Assembly: GCF_012034385.1 (NCBI RefSeq)
Contig: NZ_JAAVJB010000015.1
Coordinates: forward strand, 1-46,592
Length of the DNA: 46,592 bases
From: Streptomyces spiramenti
GTDB taxonomy: Bacteria; Actinomycetota; Actinomycetes; Streptomycetales; Streptomycetaceae
Reading direction: 5' to 3'
The stretch's first letter is position 1. The number at the start of each line of letters is the position of its first letter. Made by a program: the position numbers and the translations under genes. Below the pieces are notes generated by a model. The model did no database searches. It was not told the DNA's origin and worked only from the letters and a program-made list of their open reading frames with translations. This document shows positions 1 through 7,523 of the stretch, in pieces.

Positions 1-1
1 G

Positions 2-274
2 TCCAGGACCACGGAGTCCGGCAGGAGCGCGGTCAGCGCCCTGGCCGCGGGCATCGCCGCGACCGCCACCCTGGTGGAGCTGGACGTCGTGGTGGTCGGC
101 GGCGGAGTGGCGCAGTCCGGCGAGGTGCTGTTCGCGCCGCTCGCCTCCGCGCTCGACGAGTACGCCGCGCTGCCCTACGTGCGCGGTCTCCCCGTCCGTC
201 CGGCGCTCCTCGGCGGGGACGCCGGGCTCGTCGGCGCCGCGGCAGCGGTGCGTCGCTCCCCGGGCGGCGACTGA
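2..274 (+). CDS. ROK family sugar kinase/regulator, C-terminal fragment
   Basis: This is the 3' end of a gene that begins before the window; the frame is open from base 2 to the TGA at 272-274. The translation carries the C-terminal ROK signature: a hydrophobic strand followed by GGGVAQSGE, then a PL-containing helix, and GGDAGLVGAAA close to the end. ROK proteins are glucokinase-like sugar kinases or repressors, and the C-terminal segment alone cannot separate the two. No DNA-binding domain can be judged because the N-terminus is missing. The next gene starts 65 bp downstream on the same strand with its own ribosome binding site. Confidence 0.75.
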   Translation, partial: SRTTESGRSAVSALAAGIAATATLVELDVVVVGGGVAQSGEVLFAPLASALDEYAALPYVRGLPVRPALLGGDAGLVGAAAAVRRSPGGD

Positions 275-338
275 CGGACGTTTCCGCGCCCCGTCGCAGC
301 GGGCACCTGATTCCAGGCCGACACGAGGAGGGTCACTG

Positions 339-1400
339 GTGATCATCTGGCTCAACGGCGCCCAGGGCGCGGGCATGTCCGCCGCGGCCGGGGAGCTGAC
401 CGCGCTCCTGCCGGACTCCGTGGTCCTGGACCCCGAACGCATCGGTGACCTGCTGCGGGTCACGCTCCCGGCACGACGCCTCAAGGAGGTGGCGAACGAT
501 CAGGAACTCCCGTCCTGGCGCTGGCTGCTGGTGGAGACGGCGGCAGCCGTGCACCGCGAGACCGGCGGCGTCCTGGTGCTGCCGCTGCCGGTGCTGAGCC
601 AGGAGCTCCGCGACGAGATGTTCGGTGGCCTCGCCTCGCGCGGCCTGTCGGTGCGGCACGTGCTGCTCGATGCTGAAGAAACGATCCTTCGCGGGCGGTT
701 CCTGAACCACGGCCCGGACGGCGCGGCAGCGTCGGCCGCGACCGTGTCGGCCGAGTCCGTCGCCGACACGCGGGCTTGCGCCTGGACCCGCGACCACCTG
801 CCCGCCTACCGCGCGGCGCTGCCCTGGCTCCGGACCGACGCCCACGTCCTGGACACCTCCCACCTCACCGCCCGGGAGACCGCCGAACAGGTCGCGGCGG
901 CGGTCGGGGAGGGAGCCGGCGCTTGCGAGATCGTGCAGTCGCCGCGCCCGACCGCCGCCACCGTGGCGGCCGGCATGCTGATCTTCGACGAGCAGGACCG
1001 CGTGCTGCTCGTCGACCCCACCTACAAGCCGGGCTGGGAGTTCCCCGGCGGGGTCGTCGAGCCCGGCGAACCCCCGTCCTGCGCCGCGCTCCGCGAGGTC
1101 ACCGAGGAACTGGGGTTGCGGCTCGCGGACGGCCCCGCGCTCCTCGTCGTCGACTGGGAGCCGCCGGTGCCGCCGGGCTTCGGCGGCATCCGCATGCTGT
1201 TCGACGGCGGCCGGCTCGCCGAGGACCGCCTCGGGGAACTGCTCCTGCCCGGCGAGGAACTGCGGCAGTGGCGCTTCGTCGGCACGGCGGAAGCCGAACA
1301 GCTCCTCTCGCCCGGCCGTTTCCGGCGACTGCGGTGGGCACTGGAGGCACGCGCGCGGGGGAGGACCATCAACCTGGAGGCGGGGACACCGGTCAGCTAG
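339..1400 (+). CDS. P-loop NTPase-like domain fused to NUDIX hydrolase
   Basis: A 353-residue protein starting at GTG 339, chosen because GAGGAGG lies at 325-331 and the next residues (MIIWLNG) match the start of Streptomyces P-loop kinase-like proteins. Residues 1-190 resemble an ATP-binding kinase domain, but the Walker A loop reads GAQGAGMS, with methionine where the phosphate-binding lysine should be. Residues 205-345 form a NUDIX hydrolase domain; the Nudix box is visible as GGVVEPGEPPSCAALREV followed by TEELG, with the catalytic glutamates intact. NUDIX enzymes hydrolyse nucleoside diphosphates linked to another group; the substrate here cannot be read from sequence. The N-terminal domain has probably lost nucleotide hydrolysis or serves another role. 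Confidence 0.8.
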   Translation: MIIWLNGAQGAGMSAAAGELTALLPDSVVLDPERIGDLLRVTLPARRLKEVANDQELPSWRWLLVETAAAVHRETGGVLVLPLPVLSQELRDEMFGGLASRGLSVRHVLLDAEETILRGRFLNHGPDGAAASAATVSAESVADTRACAWTRDHLPAYRAALPWLRTDAHVLDTSHLTARETAEQVAAAVGEGAGACEIVQSPRPTAATVAAGMLIFDEQDRVLLVDPTYKPGWEFPGGVVEPGEPPSCAALREVTEELGLRLADGPALLVVDWEPPVPPGFGGIRMLFDGGRLAEDRLGELLLPGEELRQWRFVGTAEAEQLLSPGRFRRLRWALEARARGRTINLEAGTPVS

Positions 1401-1761
1401 TGACGGCGCCCGGCCGCGGCACGGCCGCGCCGGACGTCCCGGCACGGCGAGGTCCGGCGCGGGCCGTTCGGCTCCCCGTGGAGCGGGCCGCGGTGTCCGG
1501 TGCCGCGCGTCGAAGGGCATCGGACCGCAGGTCGTACGCGGTCGTTCTCCTGCGGTCCGGGGAGCGCGGCGAGGTGCGTGGCGTGCCGTGCCGGGCGTCC
1601 GCTCCCCCCACGCGTGATCCGAACGACGCACGCCCCGGCAGGCACGCTCCGCTTACCTCCAATGGCTCTCCGTGTTCCCCGCATGGTCCCGCACCGCTGG
1701 TGGACCGGCACGCGACGTGGCTGACTCGGAGCAGTCCTCCCGAAGCAGAAGGAGTCACGAC

Positions 1762-1908
1762 GTGGAACCCCGCGAGGGGGCCGGCCGCGAAAGCCGGCCC
1801 CGCACCATAGTTGGACGGGTGGGCGCACCGGCGCCGCTCACCCCCAGCAGCAAGGCCCGCCGCCCCCGCGGGTCCAGCCGCCGGTACGGGAGACGGTCAG
1901 CGCCCTGA
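1762..1908 (+). CDS. Possible 48-residue basic small protein
   Basis: A GTG at 1762 is preceded by a well-placed AAGGAG (1749-1754, 7-nt spacer) and opens a 48-residue frame rich in Arg and Pro. No family is recognised. The ORF contains a perfect 9-bp hairpin near its start. All three forward frames look GC-biased here, so codon use does not settle the question. The case rests on the ribosome binding site alone; a non-coding leader or chance is quite possible. Confidence 0.25.
   Translation: MEPREGAGRESRPRTIVGRVGAPAPLTPSSKARRPRGSSRRYGRRSAP
1777..1801 (+). other. Perfect 9-bp hairpin in the 1401-2067 gap
   Basis: GGGGCCGGC at 1777-1785 pairs with GCCGGCCCC at 1793-1801 around a 7-nt loop. 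No T-run follows. It lies inside the candidate small ORF at 1762, about 375 bp after the NUDIX fusion gene. It could be a transcript stabiliser or a factor-independent terminator of the Streptomyces type. Confidence 0.4.
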
Positions 1909-1956
1909 CCGCACCAGCGACGACCCCCGCCGGACAGCGCCCGGCGGAGAGTCGAC

Positions 1957-1999
1957 ACGAGGGCCCCGCCCCGGCAACAGCCGGGAACGGGGCCCTCGT
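1957..1999. terminator. Bidirectional terminator between convergent genes
   Basis: ACGAGGGCCCCG at 1957-1968 is the exact reverse complement of 1988-1999 (12-bp stem). Inside it a second stem, CCCGGC (1970-1975) with GCCGGG (1980-1985), closes an AACA loop. It stands between the forward genes to its left and the reverse-strand dipeptidase that ends at 2068, so it can stop transcription from both sides. The rest of 1401-2067 shows nothing else I can support beyond the small-ORF candidate. Confidence 0.8.
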
Positions 2000-2067
2000 C
2001 ACGCCCCGCCGCGGGGCGCCGCGCAGGTCGGTCGGCGCCGGGCTCGACTCGGTCGGCGCCGCGCGGG

Positions 2068-3456
2068 TCAGCCGGCGTCGGGGCCCACCGAGCGGGCGTA
2101 CTCCCGGAGGAACACCGCCTCGGCGACCGACATCCGCTCCAACTCCTGCGGCGAGACGCTCTCGTCCACCGCGTGGATGCGCGCCGCCGGCTCGCTCAAC
2201 CCGATCAGCAGCAGCTCCGCCTCCGGGTACAGCCCCGCGAGCGTCGAGGTCAGCGGGATCGAACCGCCCTGCCCCGTGATCTCCATCGGCGCCCCGTCGT
2301 AGGCCGCCGCCATCGCCGTCGCCATCGCCGCGTATGCGGGGCTGTCGGTGTCCGCGCGGAACGGGTGCCCCTCACCGGCGGCCTCCACCTCCACCCGGGC
2401 GCCCCACGGCGCGTGCGCCTCCAGGTGCGAGGCCAGCAGCTTCGCCGCCTCGGCCGGGTCCGTGCCCGGCGGCACCCGCAGACTCACCAGGGCCCGCGCC
2501 TGCGCGTGCACCGACGGCGTGGCACCCACCACCGGTGGGCAGTCGATGCCGAGCACCGTCACCGCCGGGCGCGCCCACAGTCGGTCGGCGACCTCGCCGG
2601 AACCGATCAGCTCCACCCCGTCCAACACCCGCGCGTCCGCACGGAACTGGTCCTCCGGGTACGCCGTGCCGGGCCAGACCTCGTCCGCACCGAGCCCGTC
2701 GACCGTGGTCGACCCGTCCGCCGCGCGCAGCGAGTCCAGCACGCGGATCAACGCCGCCAGCGCGTCCGGCGCGGCGCCGCCGAACGAACCGGAGTGCAGG
2801 TTGCCCTCCAGGGTCCGCACCGTCACCCGCGCCATCGTCATGCCCCGCAGCACGGCGGTCACCGTGGGACGGCCGACCTGGAAGTTGCCGCAGTCGCCGA
2901 TCACGATGGTGTCGGCCCGCAGCAGCTCCGGGTGCGCCTCGGCGTACCGCTCCAGCCCGCCGGTGCCCTGCTCCTCGGAGCCCTCCACGATCACCTTCAC
3001 CCCGACCGGCACACCGCCCGAGGCGCGCAGCGCCCGCAGCGCCAGCAGGTGCATGATCAGGCCGCCCTTGCAGTCGGCGGCGCCCCGGCCGTACCAGCGG
3101 CCGTCCCGCTCCGTCAGCTCGAACGGCGGAGAGGTCCACGCCGCCTCGTCGAGCGGCGGCTGCACGTCGTAGTGCGCGTACAGCAGCACCGTGGGCGCGC
3201 CGGCCGGTCCGGGCAGGTAGCCGTACACGGACTGCGTGCCGTCGGGGGTCTCCAGCAGTGCGACGTCCGTGAACCCCTCCGCGCGCAGTGCGTCCGCGAC
3301 CCAGCCCGCGGCTCGCTCGCACTCCTCCGGGGGGAACTGCGCGGGGTCCGCCACCGAGCGGAACGAGACCAGCTCGGCCAGTTCGCGGCGGGCCTCGGGC
3401 ATCATCGCGGCGACCGCCGTCGCGAGGGTGGCGTCGTCGGGGTGGTGAGTCGGCAT
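2068..3456 (-). CDS. M20 family dipeptidase
   Basis: A 462-residue zinc metallopeptidase of family M20 (CNDP/PepV-like dipeptidases), cytosolic, with no signal peptide. Motifs in order: YAHYDVQP (first metal histidine and the aspartate two residues on), YGRGAADCKGG (bridging aspartate), GSEEQGTGGL (catalytic glutamate and metal glutamate), and a C-terminal metal histidine region around ARIHAVDES. A central lid/dimerisation domain lies at roughly residues 195-330. Length is normal for the family. ATG 3456 follows a reverse-strand GAGGAG-type site. It probably cleaves dipeptides for nitrogen and carbon recovery. It is transcribed divergently from the flavoprotein gene at 3646 and ends at a strong shared terminator. 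Confidence 0.9.
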   Translation of the reverse strand: MPTHHPDDATLATAVAAMMPEARRELAELVSFRSVADPAQFPPEECERAAGWVADALRAEGFTDVALLETPDGTQSVYGYLPGPAGAPTVLLYAHYDVQPPLDEAAWTSPPFELTERDGRWYGRGAADCKGGLIMHLLALRALRASGGVPVGVKVIVEGSEEQGTGGLERYAEAHPELLRADTIVIGDCGNFQVGRPTVTAVLRGMTMARVTVRTLEGNLHSGSFGGAAPDALAALIRVLDSLRAADGSTTVDGLGADEVWPGTAYPEDQFRADARVLDGVELIGSGEVADRLWARPAVTVLGIDCPPVVGATPSVHAQARALVSLRVPPGTDPAEAAKLLASHLEAHAPWGARVEVEAAGEGHPFRADTDSPAYAAMATAMAAAYDGAPMEITGQGGSIPLTSTLAGLYPEAELLLIGLSEPAARIHAVDESVSPQELERMSVAEAVFLREYARSVGPDAG

Positions 3457-3645
3457 CGTGTGCGGCTCCTCAGCGGGACGGACACGGCCCGCGACGGCTC
3501 GGCGGACCGGATGGTTCTCGGGGTGCGGAGATCATCCCACAGCGCCGACGGCGTGCGGCGGCGCCGTAGGATGCGGAAGCGGTTGGCCGAGAGGCGGCCC
3601 GGGCCAGGGCCGGTCGAGACGGGTGGACGGGAGCGTCAGCGACAG

Positions 3646-4851
3646 GTGAGCAGGGACAGCGCGGCCGGAAACGGCGACGAGGTGTGGGACGTCATCGTGG
3701 TGGGCGCAGGCCCGGCCGGTTCGTCCGCCGCACGGGCGGCTGCCGCCGCCGGGCGGCGGACGCTGCTGCTGGAGAAGGCCGAGCTGCCGCGGTACAAGAC
3801 GTGCGGCGGCGGGATCATCGGACCGACCCGCGACGCGCTCCCGCCCGGGTTCGAACTCCCGCTGCGCGAACGCGTCCACGCCGTCACCTTCTCCCTCGAC
3901 GGCAGGCTCAACCGCACCCGCCGCTCCCGGCGGATGCTCTTCGGGCTGGTGAACCGGCCCGAGTTCGACCAGGCGCTGGTCGAGGCCGCGGCTGCCGCTG
4001 GTGCGGTGCTGCGCACCGGCGCCCAGGTGGCGCGGGTGGAGCAGCACGGCGCGGCCGTCCCCGACCGGCGCACGGTCGCCGTCGTCCTGTCGGACGGTGA
4101 GACGCTGCTGGCGCGCGCCGTGGTCGGCGCCGACGGTTCCGCCAGCCGCATAGGGACACACGTCGGCGTCCGTCTGGAACAGGTCGACCTGGGGTTGGAG
4201 TCGGAGATCCCGGTACCGCCGGAGGTCGCCGCCGACTGGAAGGGGCGCGTCCTGCTCGACTGGGGGCCGCTGCCCGGCTCCTACGGCTGGGTCTTCCCGA
4301 AGGGCGACACCCTCACCGTCGGTGTCATCGCCCGGCGCGGCGAGGGCGCCGCGACGCGGCAGTATCTCAGCGACTTCATCGGCAGGCTGGGACTGGCGGG
4401 CTTCGAACCGTCCGTCTCCTCCGGGCATCTGACCCGCTGTCGCACCGACGACTCGCCGCTGTCACGCGGCCGGGTGCTGGTCTGCGGCGACGCGGCGGGG
4501 CTACTGGAGCCGTGGACCCGCGAGGGCATCTCCTTCGCGCTGCGCTCGGGACGGCTGGCGGGGGAGTGGGCGGTGCGCATCGCCGAGGCCGGGGACGCGG
4601 TCGACGCCCGCCGGCAGGCGCTCAACTACACCTTTGCCGTGAAGTCGGGGCTCGGTGCCGAGATGGGCGTCGGCCGGCGCCTGCTCGACATGTTCACCCG
4701 GCGGCCCCGCCTGGTGCACTCGGCGCTCATCGGCTTCCGCCCCGCGTGGACGGCGTTCACTCAGATCACCCGGGGCTCCCACACCCTCGCCGGCATCGTC
4801 CGCACCTCCCCGGTGGCCCGCAAGGTCCTCGAACTGCGGGACCGCCCGTGA
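3646..4851 (+). CDS. Geranylgeranyl reductase family FAD-dependent oxidoreductase
   Basis: A 401-residue flavoprotein. I place the start at GTG 3646 (GGGAG at 3629-3633 lies upstream); GTG 3682 is an alternative directly before the FAD fold. The Rossmann motif VVGAGPAGSSAA, then LLLEKAELPRYKTCGGG, and a central GADGSASRIG identify the geranylgeranyl-reductase/ChlP-like group. A second FAD motif, VLVCGDAAGLLEPWTREGI, lies at about residues 270-290. Relatives saturate isoprenoid chains such as the menaquinone tail, or hydroxylate small molecules. No quinone or isoprenoid gene adjoins it, so the substrate is open. The CRISPR leader begins about 40 bp after its stop. Confidence 0.85.
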   Translation: MSRDSAAGNGDEVWDVIVVGAGPAGSSAARAAAAAGRRTLLLEKAELPRYKTCGGGIIGPTRDALPPGFELPLRERVHAVTFSLDGRLNRTRRSRRMLFGLVNRPEFDQALVEAAAAAGAVLRTGAQVARVEQHGAAVPDRRTVAVVLSDGETLLARAVVGADGSASRIGTHVGVRLEQVDLGLESEIPVPPEVAADWKGRVLLDWGPLPGSYGWVFPKGDTLTVGVIARRGEGAATRQYLSDFIGRLGLAGFEPSVSSGHLTRCRTDDSPLSRGRVLVCGDAAGLLEPWTREGISFALRSGRLAGEWAVRIAEAGDAVDARRQALNYTFAVKSGLGAEMGVGRRLLDMFTRRPRLVHSALIGFRPAWTAFTQITRGSHTLAGIVRTSPVARKVLELRDRP

Positions 4852-4953
4852 GCGGGAGGGGCGGGGGCGGGGTGAGGGATGGGCGAAATGCCGGATTTTG
4901 GTAAAGTGAGTAAAATCCGGGCTCGGCACAGATAACGCCGCAGGTCGCGCACT
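4852..4953 (+). promoter_or_regulatory. CRISPR leader with A/T-rich dyad
   Basis: The 100 bp upstream of the first repeat include the only A/T-rich patch in this area. Within it CCGGATTTT (4891-4899) is perfectly inverted at AAAATCCGG (4912-4920) around a 12-nt loop. The degenerate terminal repeat lies at the opposite end of the array, which marks this side as the leader and predicts rightward transcription. The dyad could be a leader element or a terminator for the flavoprotein gene. Confidence 0.65.
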
Positions 4954-5775
4954 CTCCTCCCCGCGCATGCGGGGGTGTTCCCCGCGGCCGAGCTGGAGAA
5001 GATGTTCAACGCCCCTCCTCCCCGCGCATGCGGGGGTGTTCCCAACCAGCTGTTCGCCAGCGCGCGACGCCTCGGCTCCTCCCCGCGCATGCGGGGGTGT
5101 TCCCCAGGCGACAACCCGCGGCCGGTCGGCCGGTCGCTCCTCCCCGCGCATGCGGGGGTGTTCCCTCTGCTGGTCCCGGGCGCGGCCGATGATCTCCCTC
5201 CTCCCCGCGCATGCGGGGGTGTTCCCTGAATCGCACCGAAATGACACCGACTGACACCCTCCTCCCCGCGCATGCGGGGGTGTTCCCGCCGTCCGCGAGT
5301 ACGCGGCCACCCTGGTCGCCTCCTCCCCGCGCATGCGGGGGTGTTCCCGAATTCGCGGCGGCCGAACTGCTGAATTCTCACTCCTCCCCGTGCATGCGGG
5401 GGTGTTCCCGAGCGGCCGTTGACCATCACAACGGTGGCGGTCTCCTCCCCGCGCATGCGGGGGTGTTCCCCGCGTCGCCCCCGGTGAGTTGCTTCATGAG
5501 CGCTCCTCCCCGCGCATGCGGGGGTGTTCCCTGACGGAACAGGGACTCGACGCGGACGACCCGCTCCTCCCCGCGCATGCGGGGGTGTTCCCCGGGCCAT
5601 CAACGCGATGAACGACCACGCCCGCTCCTCCCCGCGCATGCGGGGGTGTTCCCCGCAGGAGGGGGTCAGCGAAGGGGGCTTCGGCCTCCTCCCCGCGCAT
5701 GCGGGGGTGTTCCCGACAAGATCAGGGGTGGGATCGACTGGGTCGTCTCCTCCCCGCGTATGCGGAGGTGCTCCG
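4954..5775 (+). CRISPR. Type I-E CRISPR array, 14 repeats and 13 spacers
   Basis: Repeats are 29 bp, starting at 4954 and recurring every 61 bp, so all spacers are exactly 32 bp. Each repeat has the type I-E core hairpin CCCCGC-GCAT-GCGGGG and ends GTGTTCCC. Repeat 8 (5381) has one C-to-T change in the stem that still allows G-U pairing. The last repeat (5747-5775) carries several changes, marking the leader-distal, oldest end. Several spacers read as protein-coding segments, for example spacer 1 (AAELEKMFNA) and spacer 6 (AVREYAATLVA), as expected from phage or plasmid genes. No cas gene occurs in this window. Confidence 0.98.
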
Positions 5776-5889
5776 TGTCGGGCAGGCGGGGCGTTCCCGG
5801 TATGGCAGTGCCGACGGTGTGGCGTTGCAGTTTCGCTGAGGGTGTCGGGCAAGGGGGAGGTTATGGGCAGCCGCGCGCGGTGCTTCGGG

Positions 5890-6528
5890 TCAGTCGTCTC
5901 CGACGGCGATGTTCAGTTCGCTCACCAGGGCCTGCGCGAGGTCGTGCTGCTGGCCCACGTCGATGCGGACCTTGGCAAGGTGGGGGAGGCCCCGGAGGCT
6001 GGTGAGGTCATTCCCGCGCAGATCGGCGCCGCGGTAGCGGCCAGGGCCGAACTCGGTGAGGCGCAATGTGCAGTCAGAGAAGACGACATTCGACAGGTCG
6101 CAGTCGGCGAAGGCGGCTTCGGTGAGAATGCAGCCGACGAACACAACAGAGCCGGTGGCGCGGACATTGGTGAAGGTTGCGTAGTCGAGTCTGCAGTTCT
6201 CGAACAGCACATTGTCCAGCACCAGGCTGTCAAACGTGGCGCCGAGGAGCTTGGTATCTCGGATGGTGACGCGCGTCAGCTTGCTCTCGCTCCAGCGCGC
6301 CGCGCCGAGATCGCTACCGGTGATCTCGATGCCGTGCAGGTTCATGGTCTCGAACTCGACACGCTGCGCGTGAACGCTGTGGATGCGGCCTGTGGTCAGC
6401 TGGGTGCCGGCGAGTTCGAGCGTGCGGAGGTCCGCGTCACCGAAGGTGAAGTCCTGGACGGTGTCCCGCGCGTTGGCCAGCGTGCTGACCTTGGTGAGGT
6501 AGAGGCCCGGCTCGCCGAGATCAGGCAC
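5890..6528 (-). CDS. Pentapeptide-repeat protein
   Basis: A protein of at least 212 residues. Most of it consists of degenerate A(D/N)LXX-type pentapeptides, for example ADLRTLELAGTQL, ENCRLDYATF, ADCDLSNVVF and RGADLRGNDL, which fold as a right-handed quadrilateral beta-helix. The last 40 residues depart from the repeat. Some such proteins mimic DNA and protect gyrase; others have no known role, and I cannot assign one. GTG 6528 has no Shine-Dalgarno. In the same frame an AGGAG (6578-6574) sits 6 nt before an ATC codon at 6567, just after a stop, so translation may begin there (13 extra residues). The lower GC fits an accessory gene. Confidence 0.85.
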   Translation of the reverse strand: MPDLGEPGLYLTKVSTLANARDTVQDFTFGDADLRTLELAGTQLTTGRIHSVHAQRVEFETMNLHGIEITGSDLGAARWSESKLTRVTIRDTKLLGATFDSLVLDNVLFENCRLDYATFTNVRATGSVVFVGCILTEAAFADCDLSNVVFSDCTLRLTEFGPGRYRGADLRGNDLTSLRGLPHLAKVRIDVGQQHDLAQALVSELNIAVGDD

Positions 6529-6783
6529 GGTGATTGTTGCGGTGCCGAAGGTGCGGGTGCTGATGATGCGACGCTCCTAGTTCTGCTCCGGGCCCCTGGT
6601 GAAGTTCATCACGACTCAACGGCAGTGGGCGGAAGCATGACGCCCGACTCCTCGAAGCGGGCAACTCCGGACGTGGTGCACTACTGGAGCCGTCGAAGCG
6701 GCCGTCGTGCGCAAAGTGTCGTTTGGTCGGGTGACCCCTCTCCGTGCGTTCTGGGGCGTTCCAGTCCGCGATGACGAGCGAGG
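6529..6783. other. Gap upstream of the pentapeptide gene
   Basis: This stretch must hold the promoter of the reverse-strand pentapeptide gene and the end of the transcript from the first DUF397 gene. Apart from the AGGAG near 6576 and the hairpin at 6784-6819, no further feature is supported. Confidence 0.3.
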
Positions 6784-6819
6784 CGAAGCCCCACTGAGCG
6801 AGAGTGAGGTGGGGCTTCG
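6784..6819. terminator. Hairpin terminator downstream of DUF397 gene
   Basis: CGAAGCCCCAC at 6784-6794 pairs perfectly with GTGGGGCTTCG at 6809-6819 around a 14-nt loop. It starts 22 bp beyond the stop codon of the reverse-strand DUF397 gene. Confidence 0.7.
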
Positions 6820-6840
6820 GGCGGCTTCGCGGTGTGAGTT

Positions 6841-7053
6841 TCAGCCTTTGATCCTCGGGGTCTTGACGCCGGTTAGGAACGAGGCGAAGGCGCCGGTCGG
6901 GACCGCTAGGGCTGGACCGGCCGGGTTCTTGGAATCACGGACAGGGACCACGCTTCGGGAGGCTGCCAGGTTCGTGGCGACCTCAATGCACTGGCCCCCG
7001 CCACCGCTGTAGGAGGAGGTGAACCACCGAGGAGACTCGCTCCAGTTCATCAT
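6841..7053 (-). CDS. DUF397 domain protein
   Basis: A 70-residue protein covering a complete DUF397 domain: W-x-SSYSGGGGQCIEVA, then VPVRDSKNPAGPAL, then AFASFLTGVK. The tandem ATG at 7053/7050 is preceded by AAAGGG. DUF397 proteins are small partners of XRE/DUF5753 regulators in Streptomyces (for example the WhiJ-type and Scr1/Scr2 pairs), where the small protein is thought to antagonise the DNA-binding partner. This copy lacks its own adjacent XRE gene; the only XRE gene nearby is coupled to the second DUF397 copy, so this one may be a solitary duplicate or act on the same regulator. Confidence 0.9.
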   Translation of the reverse strand: MMNWSESPRWFTSSYSGGGGQCIEVATNLAASRSVVPVRDSKNPAGPALAVPTGAFASFLTGVKTPRIKG

Positions 7054-7077
7054 GGGTGCCCTTTCGTGCGTCTCGGA

Positions 7078-7209
7078 TCATGACTTCGGATGCTGCTGCC
7101 CGCGTGTCCATAGCGGACCTGAAACCTCTTGGTCACAGGGGATATGGTCGAGTACGGCCTGCCGGGCGGCAGGCTGCTCAGCCTCTGACAGGGCCTGATG
7201 TTCGCCCAC
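7078..7209 (-). CDS. Possible small ORF or gene remnant between DUF397 genes
   Basis: A 43-residue reverse frame starting at GTG 7209 reads like a natural soluble protein (HQALSEAEQPAARQAVLDHI near its start) but matches no family I know and has no clear Shine-Dalgarno. The open frame extends upstream of the GTG. It may be a decayed gene fragment in the 251-bp gap between the two DUF397 genes, or coincidence. Confidence 0.2.
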   Translation of the reverse strand: MGEHQALSEAEQPAARQAVLDHIPCDQEVSGPLWTRGQQHPKS

Positions 7210-7304
7210 GCTACGACCGCGCGCGACAGTCACCGGTCTGCCACTGCGTCCACCAGTTCACTCATACACCATCAACGATCCTGAACTCAGAGGGTTTCGG
7301 ATCA

Positions 7305-7523
7305 CTAGCTCGTGATCTCATTCGCTTTCACCGCAGACACAAACGTTGACCACTCGCGTGCCGTGAAGACGATAGCGGGGCCGGTGGGCGCCTTGGAGTC
7401 TCGGACGGGGACCGTGGCTGTGTGCCCGTCGGAAACCTCGATGCACCCGCCGGCTCCATTCTCGCTGTAGGTACTCTTCCGCCAGTTGGCCAAGAAAGAC
7501 GCGTCGTTGATTCTTGCACTCAT
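7305..7523 (-). CDS. DUF397 domain protein paired with XRE regulator
   Basis: A 72-residue DUF397 protein with WRKSTYSENGAGGCIEV, VPVRDSKAPTGPAIVF and WSTFVSAVK. Its ATG (7523-7521) overlaps the TGA of the upstream XRE regulator gene (7522-7520), so the two are translationally coupled and very likely work as a pair. In characterised Streptomyces systems the DUF397 partner counteracts repression by the XRE/DUF5753 protein. It ends with a TAG that is part of a CTAG tetranucleotide. Confidence 0.92.
   Translation of the reverse strand: MSARINDASFLANWRKSTYSENGAGGCIEVSDGHTATVPVRDSKAPTGPAIVFTAREWSTFVSAVKANEITS

Noticed and set aside
333..1631. Long reverse-strand frame (432 codons) opposite the NUDIX fusion gene
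   Set aside because: It is the antisense shadow of a gene with clear NUDIX motifs; its translation is Arg/Gly/Pro-rich without domains.
2173..3645. Forward frame continuing upstream of the flavoprotein gene
   Set aside because: It runs antisense to the M20 dipeptidase and has no domain; the real protein begins near GTG 3646.
4954..5775. Reading frames running through the CRISPR array
   Set aside because: Their repeated peptide content (for example EHPRMRGEE) comes from the repeats themselves and does not represent proteins.
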